Positions 43,648 through 53,525 of a DNA stretch of 64,000 nucleotides are shown piece after piece; within the stretch, counting starts at the first letter, position 1, and the number at the start of each line of letters is the position of its first letter. The DNA lies in assembly GCA_040500365.1 (NCBI GenBank), contig CP148031.1, forward strand, positions 992,001-1,056,000, given 5' to 3'. The notes beneath the pieces are model-generated. The model was not told where the DNA came from and did no database searches. It saw only the letters and a program-made list of their open reading frames with translations. The position numbers were made by a program, and so were the translations under genes. This stretch comes from Dehalobacter alkaniphilus. GTDB lineage: Bacteria; Bacillota; Desulfitobacteriia; Desulfitobacteriales; Syntrophobotulaceae.

Positions 43648-43687
43648 GAGAGTAAAATCAACAGAAGTAATTGCTGATTTTACTCTC
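43648..43687 (+). terminator. Intrinsic terminator after the recombinase relic
   Basis: GAGAGTAAAATCA at 43648-43660 pairs with TGATTTTACTCTC at 43675-43687, followed by AACTTGTTTTT. Confidence 0.65.
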
Positions 43688-44080
43688 AACTTGTTTTTAG
43701 GAACACCAAAAAGAGGATTCTTTGAATCGTTCTAATAATTTCTTTATTAAGGGGCCCGCAGATCTACGCAACCTCTATTTCATGCAATAGACTGCCACAT
43801 CTATAATTTTGTATTTTAAGGTGGCCATGTTTTCTCGACGTATCAGACCCCCATGCCGCTTTGCGGCACCACTGATGAATAAAAATTTTGTCCATACTAC
43901 TACTATGGCTGGCGAAGGTAGGTCGAACTTTCTTGGTGTCGCGAGCCCGCGTATCAGACGGACCACAACGACCCGGTGCATCGCAGATTGTTGCTCCCTC
44001 GGGAAGCACGCAGGGCAGAATAACCCCTATTGGTTGTTGCACCTGCCTTAAACAAAACCAGTCTAAGGAGAAGCTATGGT
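43688..44080 (+). other. Non-coding left flank of the broken IS110 element
   Basis: No gene is seen over about 390 bases. It is the 5' flank of an IS110 transposase relic and may hold its bridge-RNA region. GTATCAGAC occurs twice (about 43840 and 43951). Confidence 0.35.
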
Positions 44081-45291
44081 ATGGAAGTCTTACATGAACG
44101 TTGTTGCGGGTTGGATGTGCATAAAAAGAGTATCACAGCCTGCATCATCACGAAAGGAGATTCGAACATTTGCAACAATGACTCGGAATCTGATCGAACT
44201 TGTGGACTGGATCAAAAGCAGCCGCTGTTCCCATGTCGCGATGGAGAGCACAGGTGACTACTGGAAACCCATTTATAACCTATTAGAACCGGAGAACCTT
44301 CATCCAATGGTGTCAATGCGCAGCATATAAAAGCGGTGCCGGGACGTAAAACAGATGTTAAAGGTGCCGAATGGATTGCGCGGATACTACGTCATGGTCT
44401 AGTTCAAGGAAGTTATATACCGGACCGGGAGCAAAGAGAATTGAAAGAGATCGTCCGCTACCGACGAAGCATCATCGAAGAAAGAACTCGGGAAGTAAAT
44501 CGCCTCCAAAAGGTATTAGAGGGAGGTAACATTAAACTTTCCTCTGTGGCTTCGAATGTCTTAGGTGTCTCTGGACGAAATATGCTGGAAGCCATGATCA
44601 ATGGAGAGAGAGACACTTCTATTTTGGCAGATTCTGCTCTCAAGAAGCTGAAGGACAAAAAAGAACATTTGAAACTTGCTCTTGAAGGACGACTCGAAGC
44701 GCATCAACTGCATATGATGGAGAAACAATTAGCGCATATCGATTACCTCAATGAACTGATTAGCGAGTTGGACGAAGAAATCGAGAAACGTATGACTCCT
44801 TTTACGGAAGAACTAAAGATATTGGATTCCATACCTGGAGTTGGAAGACGAACCGCTGAACAGATAATAGCGGAAGTTGGCACAGATATGTCTCGCTTCC
44901 CTACGCCTGGACACTTATGTTCATGGGCAGGGATGACTCCAGGTCATGATGAAAGCGCAGGGAAAAAAAAGTCCACTAAGACGCGTAAAGGAAACAAGAA
45001 GCTAAGAAGTGCCCTAACTGAAGCAGCAAAAGCGGCTTCTCGTCAGAAAAACACCTACTTATCAGCTCAATACCATCGTGTCGCCGCTCGACGAGGAAAG
45101 AATAAGGCGGCGATAGCTGTAGGACATACAATACTATCCCTAGTACATATCTTGTTAACGCGAAACAAGAATATGTGGATTTAGGATTTAACTATTTTGA
45201 CGAACGCAAGAAGGACATCTTGGTTAGGAATTCGATCAAAAGACTAGAGTCCTTTGGTTTATTAGTGAGTGTTCAAGAACAAACGGCATAA
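44081..45291 (+). pseudogene. IS110-family transposase, three frameshifts
   Basis: The start MEVLHERCCGLDVHKKSITA is in one frame. KEIRTFATMTRNLIELVDWI to ENLHPMV is in a second. From VNAQHIKAVPGRKTDVKGAE the third carries the body with SIPGVGRRTAEQIIAEVG. A further shift near 45175 is needed to read DLGFNYFDERKKDILVRNSI and the end at 45291. Each change is a small indel. The body from 44336 is the largest open part (282 residues). It cannot make a working transposase. Confidence 0.88.
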
Positions 45292-45515
45292 AAGTCATCA
45301 ATAAAAACTATAGGAACATTGAAAAATAGCCCTGGTAACTTTGTTTCTTGAGTTGGAAAGTTCTAATATTTATCCTTTTGAAACGGTAACCTTGGGTGTA
45401 GTTTAGTGTTGTCTAATTCCTAAAGCGAACATTTAGCCCAACTTTTGTAATTTTCAGGGCAGAAAGTATAAGTTTTGGGGTACCCCTTTACTTGCAAATT
45501 TGGTATGAAGGAGTT

Positions 45516-45740
45516 ATGGAAAATAACATTTTGAGACAGATTTTTTTTGATAAAGAGAGACACTGGGATAGATTTGCCGAGAAGTACGAAGATCGTATAA
45601 GAGCAATTGTTGTTAAAGAGGTCGAGAAGTTTCGTAATTGCGGCAATCCTAAAAATGTAACTCGTAGTTCCTTTTCAAGTTCGCGTTCTGCTATTAGCAG
45701 TGGAGGAAAAAATGTAGGAGCCTTTGCGGATATTAGGTAG
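45516..45740 (+). pseudogene. IS91-like transposase, N-terminal relic
   Basis: After AAGGAG, MENNILRQIFFDKERHWDRF then AEKYEDRIRAIVVKEVEKFR and NCGNPKN resemble the start of IS91-type transposases, just before their zinc-binding Cys cluster. The sequence then diverges into a Ser-rich tail and stops. Only about 50 residues are homologous. Confidence 0.6.
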
Positions 45741-45761
45741 TAAATTACCGCCTCCATTTTC

Positions 45762-48700
45762 TTATTTATACGCCAAAATCGTAGTTAACATCTTCTCAAT
45801 CTCTTTAAGCTCTTTATTGTTGCGCTTTGCGTAATCATCCACTTGAGCCTTATCAATTCTGTGAATATCAAAATATTTTGCCACTTCAGAGGCGAAGTAC
45901 AGCCCGCACACACTAGCAACAGGATCCATCATATAATGTCCTGTTAAAGTGATACCAGTCTTACTTTCCCCCTCTAAAAGCTGAAAGAGCTTTGTTTTTT
46001 CAGCATGATCCCTAAGACAAGGATATCCAAAGGCTGGTCTTATTCCCTTAAATGACCCTTTTAATAGCGATTTAAGCTCGAGATTTTCATCTGGAGAGTA
46101 TCCCCAATAATCCGTTCTGACCTGAAGATGTAATAACCCTGCAAAGGCTTCTGCTAACCGATCAGCAAGAAGTTTTACCATGATTGCTCCGTAGTCATTA
46201 CCTTGTTCTTTAAGTTTTTCGGCATACTCCTTCGCACCAACGCCTGCCGTTACAATAAAGCCACCTAAATAATCAGTTATCCCACTATCCTTAGGGGCTA
46301 TATAATCTGCAAGGCATCTATAGACATTATCCTGGGAAACCTCTTGCTGCCTTAACATATTGAAGGTTGTAACACTTCCATTATGGTACATTTCAAGGTC
46401 ATCTCCTAGAGAGTTAGCAGGAAAAATACCCAAAACAGCATTGGCTGTAAGTATGTCTTCCCTCTCTAGCAAATCTAACATTTCATTGGCATCAGCAAAA
46501 AGTTTTTTAGCTTCTCCACCATATTTAGGATCTTCCATAATTTTAGGATACACCATTCCCATATCCCAAGCCACAAAGAAGAAAGACCAATCGATATATT
46601 TTCTAAGCTCGCTGATGGGAAAATTTTTTAAATGTTTGGTGCCAATTAGATTTGGAATGTTGATACTTTCCTTATTCCAATCGATATTAAATTTCTTTTT
46701 CCTAGCTTCTTCTAAGGGCACAAGCTTTCTTTCAATTTTTCCGTAGTTTTCTCTTATAGTTTGGTATTCTTCCCCTATTTGGGTTAGATACCTTTCTCTT
46801 TCATCTTTATTAAGCAGCTTTTTAGCGGCTTCTACGGCTTTTGAAGCATCAATACTATTCACTACACCCTTTGAATATTTAGGGGCAATCTTTAAGGCTG
46901 TATGAGTCTTAGAGGTTGTTGCACCACCAATCATCAGGGGAATGGTAAATCCTTGCCGTTCCATTTCCTCCGCCACATTAGACATCTCATCTAACGAGGG
47001 AGTAATAAGTCCGCTCAGGGCGATGATATCTGCCTTTTCCTTTTTTGCAGTTTGAAGAATTACCTCGCAAGAGGCCATTACGCCAAGATCGATAACTTCA
47101 AAATTATTACAAGACAGAATGACAGAAATGATGTTCTTGCCAATATCATGCACATCACCCTTAACCGTTGCCACGACTACTTTCCCTGCACTTCTACTTT
47201 CATTACTCTTCTTCTCTGCCTCAATGTAGGGTAATAAAAAGCCTACAGCCTTTTTCATAACTCTGGCGCTTTTAACAACCTGCGGGAGAAACATTTTGCC
47301 TTCGCCAAATAATTCTCCAACCACTTTCATACCATCCATTAGCGGTCCTTCAATAACCTTTTCTGCTCTGTCATATTGTCTTCTGACGTCTTCAACGTCT
47401 TCTTCAATATATTCTGCTATCCCTTTTACTAAAGCATGGATTAATCGTTCCTCGGATTCCTTCTCTCTCCAGGCAAGTTTATTCTCAACTTGGTCCCCGC
47501 CTGATGCTTTGTAAAGTTCTGCAAACTCTAAGAGTTTTTCAGCAGAATCTGGTGTTTTATTTAGTACAACATCTTCAACCTTTTCCAGGAGCTCTTTATC
47601 TATTTCATCGTAAATTTGAATCATACTGGGGTTTACAATAGCCATATCCATGCCTGCAGCAATAGCGTGATACAGAAACACGGAGTGCATAGCTTCCCTG
47701 ATGGCATTGTTTCCTCTAAAGGAGAAGGATAAATTACTTATCCCACCACTTACCTTGGCGAATGGAAGGTTTTCCTTGATCCATTTTACGGTGTTAATAA
47801 AATCGACCGCGTAATTATTATGCTCTTCAATCCCCGTGGCAATGGCTAAAATATTAGGGTCAAAAATTATATCCGTTGGTGGAAACTTCACCTTATTCAC
47901 TAATATATCATAGGCTCTTTTACAAACTGCAATTCGCTTTTCAAAAGTATCCGCCTGACCTTGTTCATCAAAAGCCATTACTACCATCCCTGCGCCATAT
48001 CTTTTGATTAACGTTGTTTGCCGAATAAACTCCGCTTCCCCTTCTTTGAGGCTTATTGAATTCACAACTGCCTTACCTTGAATTGCCTTTAAGCCTATTT
48101 CTAAAACCTCAAATTTTGATGAATCGATCATCACTGGAACCCTGCAAATCTCTGGCTCGCTTGCCAGAAGCTTAAGAAATATATCCATTTCACTTAAGGC
48201 ATCAAGTAGCCCATCGTCAAAGTTTATGTCGATAATTTGGGCTCCATTTTCCACCTGTTCCTTGGCCACAAATAATGCTTCTTCATATTGTTTCTCTCTA
48301 ATTAATCTTGCAAACTTAGCTGATCCTGAAACATTCGTTCTTTCCCCAATATTCACAAAATTGTTTTCTTTCTTTATGACGATAGCTTCAAGGCCACAGT
48401 AAACAGTCTCCTTTTCTATCAGAGGAATCTTTCTCGGTTTGATCCCTCGAACCGCTTCACTGATCGCTTTAATATGCGCTGGTGTTGAACCGCAGCATGC
48501 TCCGACAATATTTAAATGCCCTTCCTCGGCCAATTCCTTTACCAAGGCTGCCGTTTCTTCCGGACGTTCCTCATACTCCCCTAGGGAGTTTGGCAGACCT
48601 GCATTAGGATGAAATGTTACATACCGATCTTGTGTTTTTGAAAGATATCTGATGATAGGAATTAAATCCTTGGCGCCAAAGGAACAGTTTAACCCTATAC

Positions 48701-49409
48701 CAAGTATTTCATCACCCTTCATCGTATGTGCAAAAGCTTCAAGCGTTTGACCGGATAAAATACGGCCACTTTTATCTGCAATAGTACCTGAGATAAATAT
48801 TGGCAGTGTTAACCCTTTTTCCTCAAAGACACTTTCAGCTGCAAATACTGCTGCTCTGGCATTTAAGGCATCAAAGATTGTTTCAACAAATAGAATATCT
48901 ACTCCACCATCTACAAGCCCCTGTATCTGCTCTCCATAAGCAAGTACGAGTTCATCAAAGCTAATATTTCTGATGCCTGGGTTTTCAACATCTGGTGAAA
49001 GTGATGCTGTTCTATTGGTCGGCCCAACTGAACCGGCTACAAAACGCGGTTTCCTTGGATCTACTTGAGTAAAAAGATCTGCCGCTTCTCTTGCTAGCCT
49101 TGCGCCTTGGAAGTTAAGATCATAGACCTTATCCTCCATACCATAATCTTTTTGAGATATTCTAGTGGCATTAAAGGTATTTGTTTCAATGATATCCGCC
49201 CCAGCAACTAGAAAATTTTTATGAATAGCTTTAATAATCTCTGGATGAGTAATATTCAAAAGGTCATTATTCCCCTTTTGGCCTCTATGACAATTACAAC
49301 TTCCTGCATATTCTTGCTCATTCAAGTTATATCCTTGGATACAAGTCCCCATCGCACCATCCAGGACAAGAATGCTTTCCTTTAAATAATCCTCGATATT
49401 ATATCTCAT
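45762..49409 (-). CDS. metH: Cobalamin-dependent methionine synthase
   Basis: 1215 residues on the minus strand, the full length of MetH. In order: a homocysteine-binding barrel (VLDGAMGTCIQGYN, zinc ligands in GLNCSFGAKD and GACCGSTPAH), a methyltetrahydrofolate-binding domain (NIGERTNVSGSAKFARLIRE), a B12 cap and binding domain with DVHDIGKN near residue 750, and a C-terminal AdoMet reactivation domain with RPAFGYPCLRDH. It transfers methyl from methyl-THF to homocysteine through cobalamin. A GGGGGG ribosome site precedes the ATG. I see no B12 or SAM riboswitch in the leader. It stands alone among mobile-element relics. Confidence 0.97.
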   Translation of the reverse strand: MRYNIEDYLKESILVLDGAMGTCIQGYNLNEQEYAGSCNCHRGQKGNNDLLNITHPEIIKAIHKNFLVAGADIIETNTFNATRISQKDYGMEDKVYDLNFQGARLAREAADLFTQVDPRKPRFVAGSVGPTNRTASLSPDVENPGIRNISFDELVLAYGEQIQGLVDGGVDILFVETIFDALNARAAVFAAESVFEEKGLTLPIFISGTIADKSGRILSGQTLEAFAHTMKGDEILGIGLNCSFGAKDLIPIIRYLSKTQDRYVTFHPNAGLPNSLGEYEERPEETAALVKELAEEGHLNIVGACCGSTPAHIKAISEAVRGIKPRKIPLIEKETVYCGLEAIVIKKENNFVNIGERTNVSGSAKFARLIREKQYEEALFVAKEQVENGAQIIDINFDDGLLDALSEMDIFLKLLASEPEICRVPVMIDSSKFEVLEIGLKAIQGKAVVNSISLKEGEAEFIRQTTLIKRYGAGMVVMAFDEQGQADTFEKRIAVCKRAYDILVNKVKFPPTDIIFDPNILAIATGIEEHNNYAVDFINTVKWIKENLPFAKVSGGISNLSFSFRGNNAIREAMHSVFLYHAIAAGMDMAIVNPSMIQIYDEIDKELLEKVEDVVLNKTPDSAEKLLEFAELYKASGGDQVENKLAWREKESEERLIHALVKGIAEYIEEDVEDVRRQYDRAEKVIEGPLMDGMKVVGELFGEGKMFLPQVVKSARVMKKAVGFLLPYIEAEKKSNESRSAGKVVVATVKGDVHDIGKNIISVILSCNNFEVIDLGVMASCEVILQTAKKEKADIIALSGLITPSLDEMSNVAEEMERQGFTIPLMIGGATTSKTHTALKIAPKYSKGVVNSIDASKAVEAAKKLLNKDERERYLTQIGEEYQTIRENYGKIERKLVPLEEARKKKFNIDWNKESINIPNLIGTKHLKNFPISELRKYIDWSFFFVAWDMGMVYPKIMEDPKYGGEAKKLFADANEMLDLLEREDILTANAVLGIFPANSLGDDLEMYHNGSVTTFNMLRQQEVSQDNVYRCLADYIAPKDSGITDYLGGFIVTAGVGAKEYAEKLKEQGNDYGAIMVKLLADRLAEAFAGLLHLQVRTDYWGYSPDENLELKSLLKGSFKGIRPAFGYPCLRDHAEKTKLFQLLEGESKTGITLTGHYMMDPVASVCGLYFASEVAKYFDIHRIDKAQVDDYAKRNNKELKEIEKMLTTILAYK

Positions 49410-49535
49410 TTGTTAGCCCCCCCTTAATTTTGAGTGAATATTTTAGATGTATCTGTCATCGTAAACAATAATCAAATTACTGTCGCACTCATACATTCAC
49501 TATAGCATGATAAAAAAGATATAGGGTAACTTTAA

Positions 49536-49590
49536 AAGACTATGGCTTGTTATAACATAAAACTATAACAAGCCATAGTCTTGGGTTTTT
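49536..49590. terminator. Long hairpin upstream of metH
   Basis: AAGACTATGGCTTGTTATA at 49536-49554 pairs perfectly over 19 bp with 49564-49582, followed on the plus strand by GGGTTTTTTT. It could insulate metH from the relic transposase region or stop plus-strand transcripts. Confidence 0.65.
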
Positions 49591-49851
49591 TTAAATAAAC
49601 TTCCATGAACCTGTCGGCTCACAGGGAGAATGAAAATTAATATGAACTTTTTTAAACGTTAATAAATGGTAATAATCTTAACAAGGTGGGGTTCTGTAAG
49701 CCGTCTTTTTTGTGGTGGATTTTACCCCGACAAATAAACTGGTTCCAACAATCTATGAGCACAGGTAAATGTGCCTTGAGCACGTGTAAGAAATTTCACT
49801 AAAATTACTCCGATTGTTGGGTTCACCCGCCTTATTAGGAGGTTTCGTTAA
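49591..49851 (+). other. Non-coding flank of an IS110 fragment
   Basis: No gene is seen. CAACAATC at about 49748 and GATTGTTG at about 49812 are inverted. It probably is the 5' non-coding end of the IS110 fragment that starts at 49852. Confidence 0.3.
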
Positions 49852-50069
49852 ATGGAAGCAGTTTTGGAATGCTGTGTTGGTTTGGATGTACATCAAGAAA
49901 CAGTGGTCGCCTGTGTTGTTTTGGTCCTTTGGAACATAAGCCGAAAAAGGAGATCAGAACGTTTGGGACGACGACGCCCGAACTGTTAACTCTTGCTGAC
50001 TGGCTAGAGGAACGAAAGTGTTCCCATGTGGCGATGGAAAGTACAGGAATCTATTGCGCGCACAGCTAG
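49852..50069 (+). pseudogene. IS110-family transposase, N-terminal fragment
   Basis: The ATG at 49852 follows AGGAGG and reads MEAVLECCVGLDVHQETVVA. After a frame change near 49915 it continues KPKKEIRTFGTTTPELLTLA then DWLEERKCSHVAMESTGIYC, the DEDD-domain start of IS110 transposases. It is cut at about 50062, where reverse transcriptase relic sequence begins soon after. It is related to, but not the same as, the broken element at 44,081. Confidence 0.8.
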
Positions 50070-50115
50070 TGCATGTAACAATCTATCCACAAGCAGGATA
50101 GAGCATTGATATGTC

Positions 50116-50947
50116 AAGAAAAAGAGCAGTAAGAAGCAACGCCCTCTCGGACTGCCAACATGGTCAGACAAATTACTCCGAGAAGTCATTCGTCTGATTC
50201 TGAATATCTACTTTGGTCCGCAATTCAGCAACGCCTCTCACGGTTTCCGTTCCAATCGGGGATGCCACACAGCACTGGATTCTATTCGGGCTAAAGATGG
50301 TTGGGAAAGTGTAAAATGGTTCGTTGCAGGCGATATCCGCGACTGTTTTGGTAGTATCGATCACAGCATTCTACTCGGAATTCTGGCTAAAAAGTGAAAG
50401 ACAATCGCTTCGTGAGACCGATGAAACGCTTTCTGGAATGTGGGTACATGGAAGACTGGAAATATTTCACTACCCTAAGCGGGTGTCCGCAGGGTGGATT
50501 ATGCTAAGCTTTGCATAATCCACATTATGCGAAGAAAGTTATTATGCAAAGTAAACTGCTGAAGTGCCGATAAATCCTCATGTCTTCTTTGATTTTCTTT
50601 GCATAATCCCCCAAGCTAATTTGAAAAGGAAGTACGAATCTTCCAAGATACTATATTGGTGGAATCATTAAAGTGGAGAAGAAAACGTATCCTGGTATCA
50701 GTTTATAGTGGTATGTCTGGCTGGGTCAAAGACTAATCGTAACTTTACCTGGGTTTTAGATTTGAAGTAGCCTTGGATATTATGCAAAGTAAATCAAACA
50801 GAAAAGCTGTAAATACAAGGTTTTCGTCGCTTACTTTGCATAAGGTGGAATTTTAAGTCCTTTGCTTTCTAACGTCTATATGGACAAGTTCGACCAGTTT
50901 ATGGAGAAACATATCCTACCCGTCTAAAACTGCGGGGGCAGAAGGGC
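50116..50947 (+). pseudogene. Group II intron reverse transcriptase relic
   Basis: KKQRPLGLPTWSDKLLREVI, then ASHGFRSNRGCHTALDSIRA and DIRDCFGSIDHSILLGILAK, are RT motifs of group II intron proteins. A base missing from the A-run 50389-50393 shifts the frame, and KDNRFVRPMKRFLECGYMED to LSGCPQGG follows. A 345-bp insertion splits the gene, and GILSPLLSNVYMDKFDQFME resumes at about 50847. The catalytic YADD block is missing. It lies within or next to the IS110 fragment. Confidence 0.82.
50499..50843. mobile_element. MITE-like insertion with TTATGCAAAG ends
   Basis: Sequence 50499-50843 splits the RT relic and is flanked by GGTGGA at 50493-50498 and 50844-50849, a likely target duplication. 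The ends are inverted: TTATGCTAAGC on the left and TTTGCATAA on the right. TTATGCAAAGTAAA recurs inside at 50542 and 50780, and TTTGCATAA at 50510, 50598 and 50835. No gene is inside, so it depends on another element. Confidence 0.65.
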
Positions 50948-51000
50948 AATTCACTCAGTGTGATTGCCTTGACATCGGGAAAGCGCAATGCTACAATCAA

Positions 51001-51018
51001 ATAGTGCATATACACTAT
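51001..51018. promoter_or_regulatory. MarR-type operator ATAGTGCATATACACTAT
   Basis: An 18-bp near-palindrome 28 bases before the MarR start, a close variant of GTGTATATACAC. Confidence 0.6.
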
Positions 51019-51046
51019 TTGATTATTTTAATTCGGAGATTAAATC

Positions 51047-51475
51047 ATGAGAGAAAAAAAAGTACGTGCCAAGAGCCAATGTAACTGCATTAACCTAAGA
51101 AGGGCGTCTAATGCGATCACGGAATATTACGACCACATGTTGAGATCCGGCGGACTGACAATAACTCAATACTCTCTGCTTAAAAACTTAAAACGGTTAG
51201 GAGTGTGCAGTACGAGCGAACTGGCTAAATATGTCGGCTTGGAACGAACGACATTGGTCCGTAACATTAAACCTCTTTTTCAAAAAAGGTTTATTGAAGA
51301 TATCTCTCCTGAAGGAACCAGAAATCGTCAAATTCAAGTCACATCGACCGGAACGAAGGTGTTGGAACTCTGTAGACCTTTATGGGAAGAAGCACAAAAG
51401 GGGATTGAGCTAAAAATCGGATCTGAAAATGTCCAATTGCTCACGCAATTAGTTGCTAAAATTGAGGACATATAA
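51047..51475 (+). CDS. MarR-family regulator with CxC start
   Basis: 142 residues. SQCNCINLRRASNAITEYYD near residue 10 gives the same CxC-LRRAS signature as the paralogues at 32,938 and 37,516, and the winged helix is TSELAKYVGLERTTLVRNIK. Palindromes lie on both sides of the gene (51001 and 51493), as expected for autoregulation and control of the next gene. Its last 29 residues are nearly repeated in a relic at 57,861. Confidence 0.92.
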   Translation: MREKKVRAKSQCNCINLRRASNAITEYYDHMLRSGGLTITQYSLLKNLKRLGVCSTSELAKYVGLERTTLVRNIKPLFQKRFIEDISPEGTRNRQIQVTSTGTKVLELCRPLWEEAQKGIELKIGSENVQLLTQLVAKIEDI

Positions 51476-51492
51476 AAATTTTAAAAATATTA

Positions 51493-51504
51493 GTGTAATT
51501 ACAC
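51493..51504. promoter_or_regulatory. Palindromic operator GTGTAATTACAC
   Basis: A perfect 12-bp palindrome right after the MarR gene and before the QueG-like relic. Confidence 0.6.
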
Positions 51505-51524
51505 GAATAAAGGAGGGATTTGAA

Positions 51525-51683
51525 TTGAGAAAAAGGTCACCCGATTATGTACAATTATATACAAGGTTTTAAGTTGCCTGGGCACTAGGACGCATAGGGG
51601 AGGATAAAGCGAAATATATCTTACGATGCAGGCTGGATAGAGAAAGATCGAATAGGGTAAAAGAAGAAATTGTCGGATGCTGA
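51525..51683 (+). pseudogene. QueG-like reductase, C-terminal relic
   Basis: A TTG after AGGAGG opens a very short frame. The DNA then carries, in another frame, WALGRIGEDK and LRCRLDRERSNRVKEEIVGC up to a TGA at 51683, which is the end of a HEAT-like tail. The same DNA forms the end of the frameshifted gene at 59,694, so this is the left edge of the 2-kb repeat. Confidence 0.65.
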
Positions 51684-51776
51684 ATTCGTTAAGCTTATCA
51701 GTAAACATTACAAATACATAATGGATGCCGCAAACGAAGTACAGGACTTCCTAAATAAGTTATTATGAGCATAAGT

Positions 51777-51794
51777 ACGTGTGCTATTACACGT
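51777..51794. promoter_or_regulatory. Operator-like inverted repeat ACGTGT-6-ACACGT
   Basis: Arms ACGTGT and ACACGT are separated by GCTATT, 16 bases before the QueG-like start. It includes the GTGT...TACAC core. Confidence 0.6.
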
Positions 51795-51809
51795 TTGGAG
51801 AGGTGATCT

Positions 51810-52931
51810 ATGATATCAAAAGATATAAAAGAATATGGTTTAAGTATTGGATACACTAAAGTCGGCATCACTTCTGCCGACAACTTCACAGAGTATGTGG
51901 CTGAAGTTGTTTCAAGAGGTGATAAGTATGATATTTTGAACTTCACTACAACAAATCCAGTTCATGGAGCGACACCTAAAAACATTATGCAAGAAGCGAA
52001 ATCAGTTATTGTCTTAATATGGGATTATTTTCAGAACGATTTTCCTGAAGAACTTAAAAAAATGATAGGAAAAATCTATCTGGCCAGGTGTTATAATCCG
52101 CTCCCCGGTACGATAGCCTATTCAAGACTGCAATTGATGAAAAGCTATTTATCTAATAATGGATGCATGGTAAACTCAGACATTGGTATTCCGGCAAGAT
52201 GGGCAGCTGCCCAAGCAGGTGTTACAACTTTTGGTAAAAATAACTTTGCTTATGTAGATGATGCAGGTTCTTATATTGTCATCAGCGCTATTGTTGTTGA
52301 TATGGAAATGGATTATGATCAACCTACTATGGAAAGTAAATGTCCCCCCAATTGTAAAGCATGCATAAATGCATGTCCAACAAAGGCAATCTATGAGCCA
52401 TTTAAACTGGATCCTAAAAAGTGTATTTCATTTAACAACTGGATGACACAAGACGGAAGAGGTTCTATCTCTGCGTTCATTCCTTATGAATTAAGAGAAT
52501 CTATAGGGTGTAAAATACATGGATGTGATATATGCCAGGATATTTGTCCACTCAATCAAAAGAAATTGAAGACACCTAAAGCAGTCGACAGATATATAGA
52601 GCAAATCGGGCAGGATATTACGTTGCCAGCAATTCTTAACATGACGGATGAATTTTTTACGAACAGAATTAAACCAATCATGTATAACTATATTAAAGAC
52701 AAACGATATTTTATGCGAAACGCTGCAGTTGCTATGGGCAATTCAAAGGATCAAAAATATGTCAAAGATTTAGAAATTGCGTTAGTAAACCCTGATGAGA
52801 TGATTCGAGAGTATTCTGCCTGGGCATTAGGGAAAATGGGTGGTCAAGATTCCAGGAGTGTACTTGAAAGTAGACTTGCGAATGAATCATCTGACAATGT
52901 TAAAAAAGCTATTAAGCAGGCGTTAGCTTAG
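51810..52931 (+). CDS. QueG-like Fe-S reductase with HEAT-like tail (copy 1)
   Basis: 373 residues. The N-terminal part (YGLSIGYTKVGITSADNFTE and PARWAAAQAGVTTFGKNNFA) resembles the cobalamin-binding half of epoxyqueuosine reductases. Two 4Fe-4S motifs follow: CPPNCKACINACPTKAI near residue 178 and HGCDICQDICPLNQ near 233. The last 90 residues (FMRNAAVAMGNSKDQKYVKD, EYSAWALGKMGG) look like HEAT/PBS-lyase repeats, as in some QueG proteins. GGAGAGGTG precedes the ATG. Accessory location, MarR control and paralogues argue against a simple tRNA role. The gene at 60,829 is its near-identical copy. Confidence 0.85.
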   Translation: MISKDIKEYGLSIGYTKVGITSADNFTEYVAEVVSRGDKYDILNFTTTNPVHGATPKNIMQEAKSVIVLIWDYFQNDFPEELKKMIGKIYLARCYNPLPGTIAYSRLQLMKSYLSNNGCMVNSDIGIPARWAAAQAGVTTFGKNNFAYVDDAGSYIVISAIVVDMEMDYDQPTMESKCPPNCKACINACPTKAIYEPFKLDPKKCISFNNWMTQDGRGSISAFIPYELRESIGCKIHGCDICQDICPLNQKKLKTPKAVDRYIEQIGQDITLPAILNMTDEFFTNRIKPIMYNYIKDKRYFMRNAAVAMGNSKDQKYVKDLEIALVNPDEMIREYSAWALGKMGGQDSRSVLESRLANESSDNVKKAIKQALA

Positions 52932-52991
52932 GGCTAAAAGTCAATCCTTGGGGCTAAAAACATTCTTATTTCGAGTTAATTTCATAAATAT

Positions 52992-53207
52992 ATGGTGTCG
53001 CCTCCTCCAAAGGCAGAACAAAGAGAAATTGTCCGCTCTTTGGATACACTCCTTGGAAATGAGCAAAAGGCAAAAAAATTATGTGATGTAATAGGGAATA
53101 TTGACATTATGAAACATTCAATCCTTGCCCGCGCCTTCCGTGGCGAGCTTAGCACCAATAATTCCGATGAAGAAAGTGCATTGGAGTTGTTAAAAGAGGT
53201 TTTGTGA
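52992..53207 (+). pseudogene. HsdS C-terminal fragment (copy 1)
   Basis: PPPKAEQREIVRSLDTLLGN then EQKAKKLCDVI and SILARAFRGELSTNNSDEES are typical of the end of type I restriction specificity subunits. No hsdM or hsdR is nearby. The fragment of 71 residues lacks both target-recognition domains. It is part of the 2-kb repeat. Confidence 0.8.
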
Positions 53208-53277
53208 GAGAGGGTAGTGGATTAATTTCGTAATATTTGAGATTTTGTAAGTATGAGATCCCTTTTTAACTCATTAA

Positions 53278-53420
53278 GTTATCAAATTCGAAATCAAAGA
53301 AACAATCGGAGTTCTTTCAGAATCAGCAAAAGGCTGGTCGAAAGAACTAAACCTTGTTAGTTGGAACGATGCAGCCCCAAAGTATGACATTCGGGAATGT
53401 CACCCAACTCAATATATGAG
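53278..53420 (+). pseudogene. YdbC/PC4-like protein relic (copy 1)
   Basis: VIKFEIKETIGVLSESAKGW then SKELNLVSWNDAAPKYDIRE match the start of YdbC, a small PC4-type single-strand DNA-binding protein. There is no start codon in place, and after DIRECHPTQYM the sequence is no longer YdbC-like. It is part of the 2-kb repeat. Confidence 0.65.
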
Positions 53421-53525
53421 TTCGAGCAATAACTTGCTTATACGCTTATTCTTCCGTTATCCGTTTGTCCAGACCCCTGATGAGGCAGTCAAATTCGTCG
53501 CCAAGCAGATTGCCGGAGGAGCGGA

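Larger units (their letters stand above)
51531..53525 (+). repeat. 2.0-kb direct repeat, copy 1
   Basis: Nearly identical to 60547-62543 (offset 9016-9018 bases, a handful of substitutions and two small indels). It holds a QueG-like relic end, an operator, an intact QueG-like gene, an HsdS tail and a YdbC-like relic. It ends abruptly at GCGGA, inside what is an amidohydrolase gene in copy 2. Confidence 0.95.

Noticed and set aside
49410..49535. A SAM or cobalamin riboswitch in the metH leader
   Set aside because: No S-box or B12-box landmarks were found in the leader on the minus strand; only AT-rich promoter-like sequence and a hairpin.
50499..50843. A CRISPR array, suggested by repeated TTATGCAAAGTAAA
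   Set aside because: Repeats are short, unevenly spaced and in both orientations, with no uniform spacers or cas genes.
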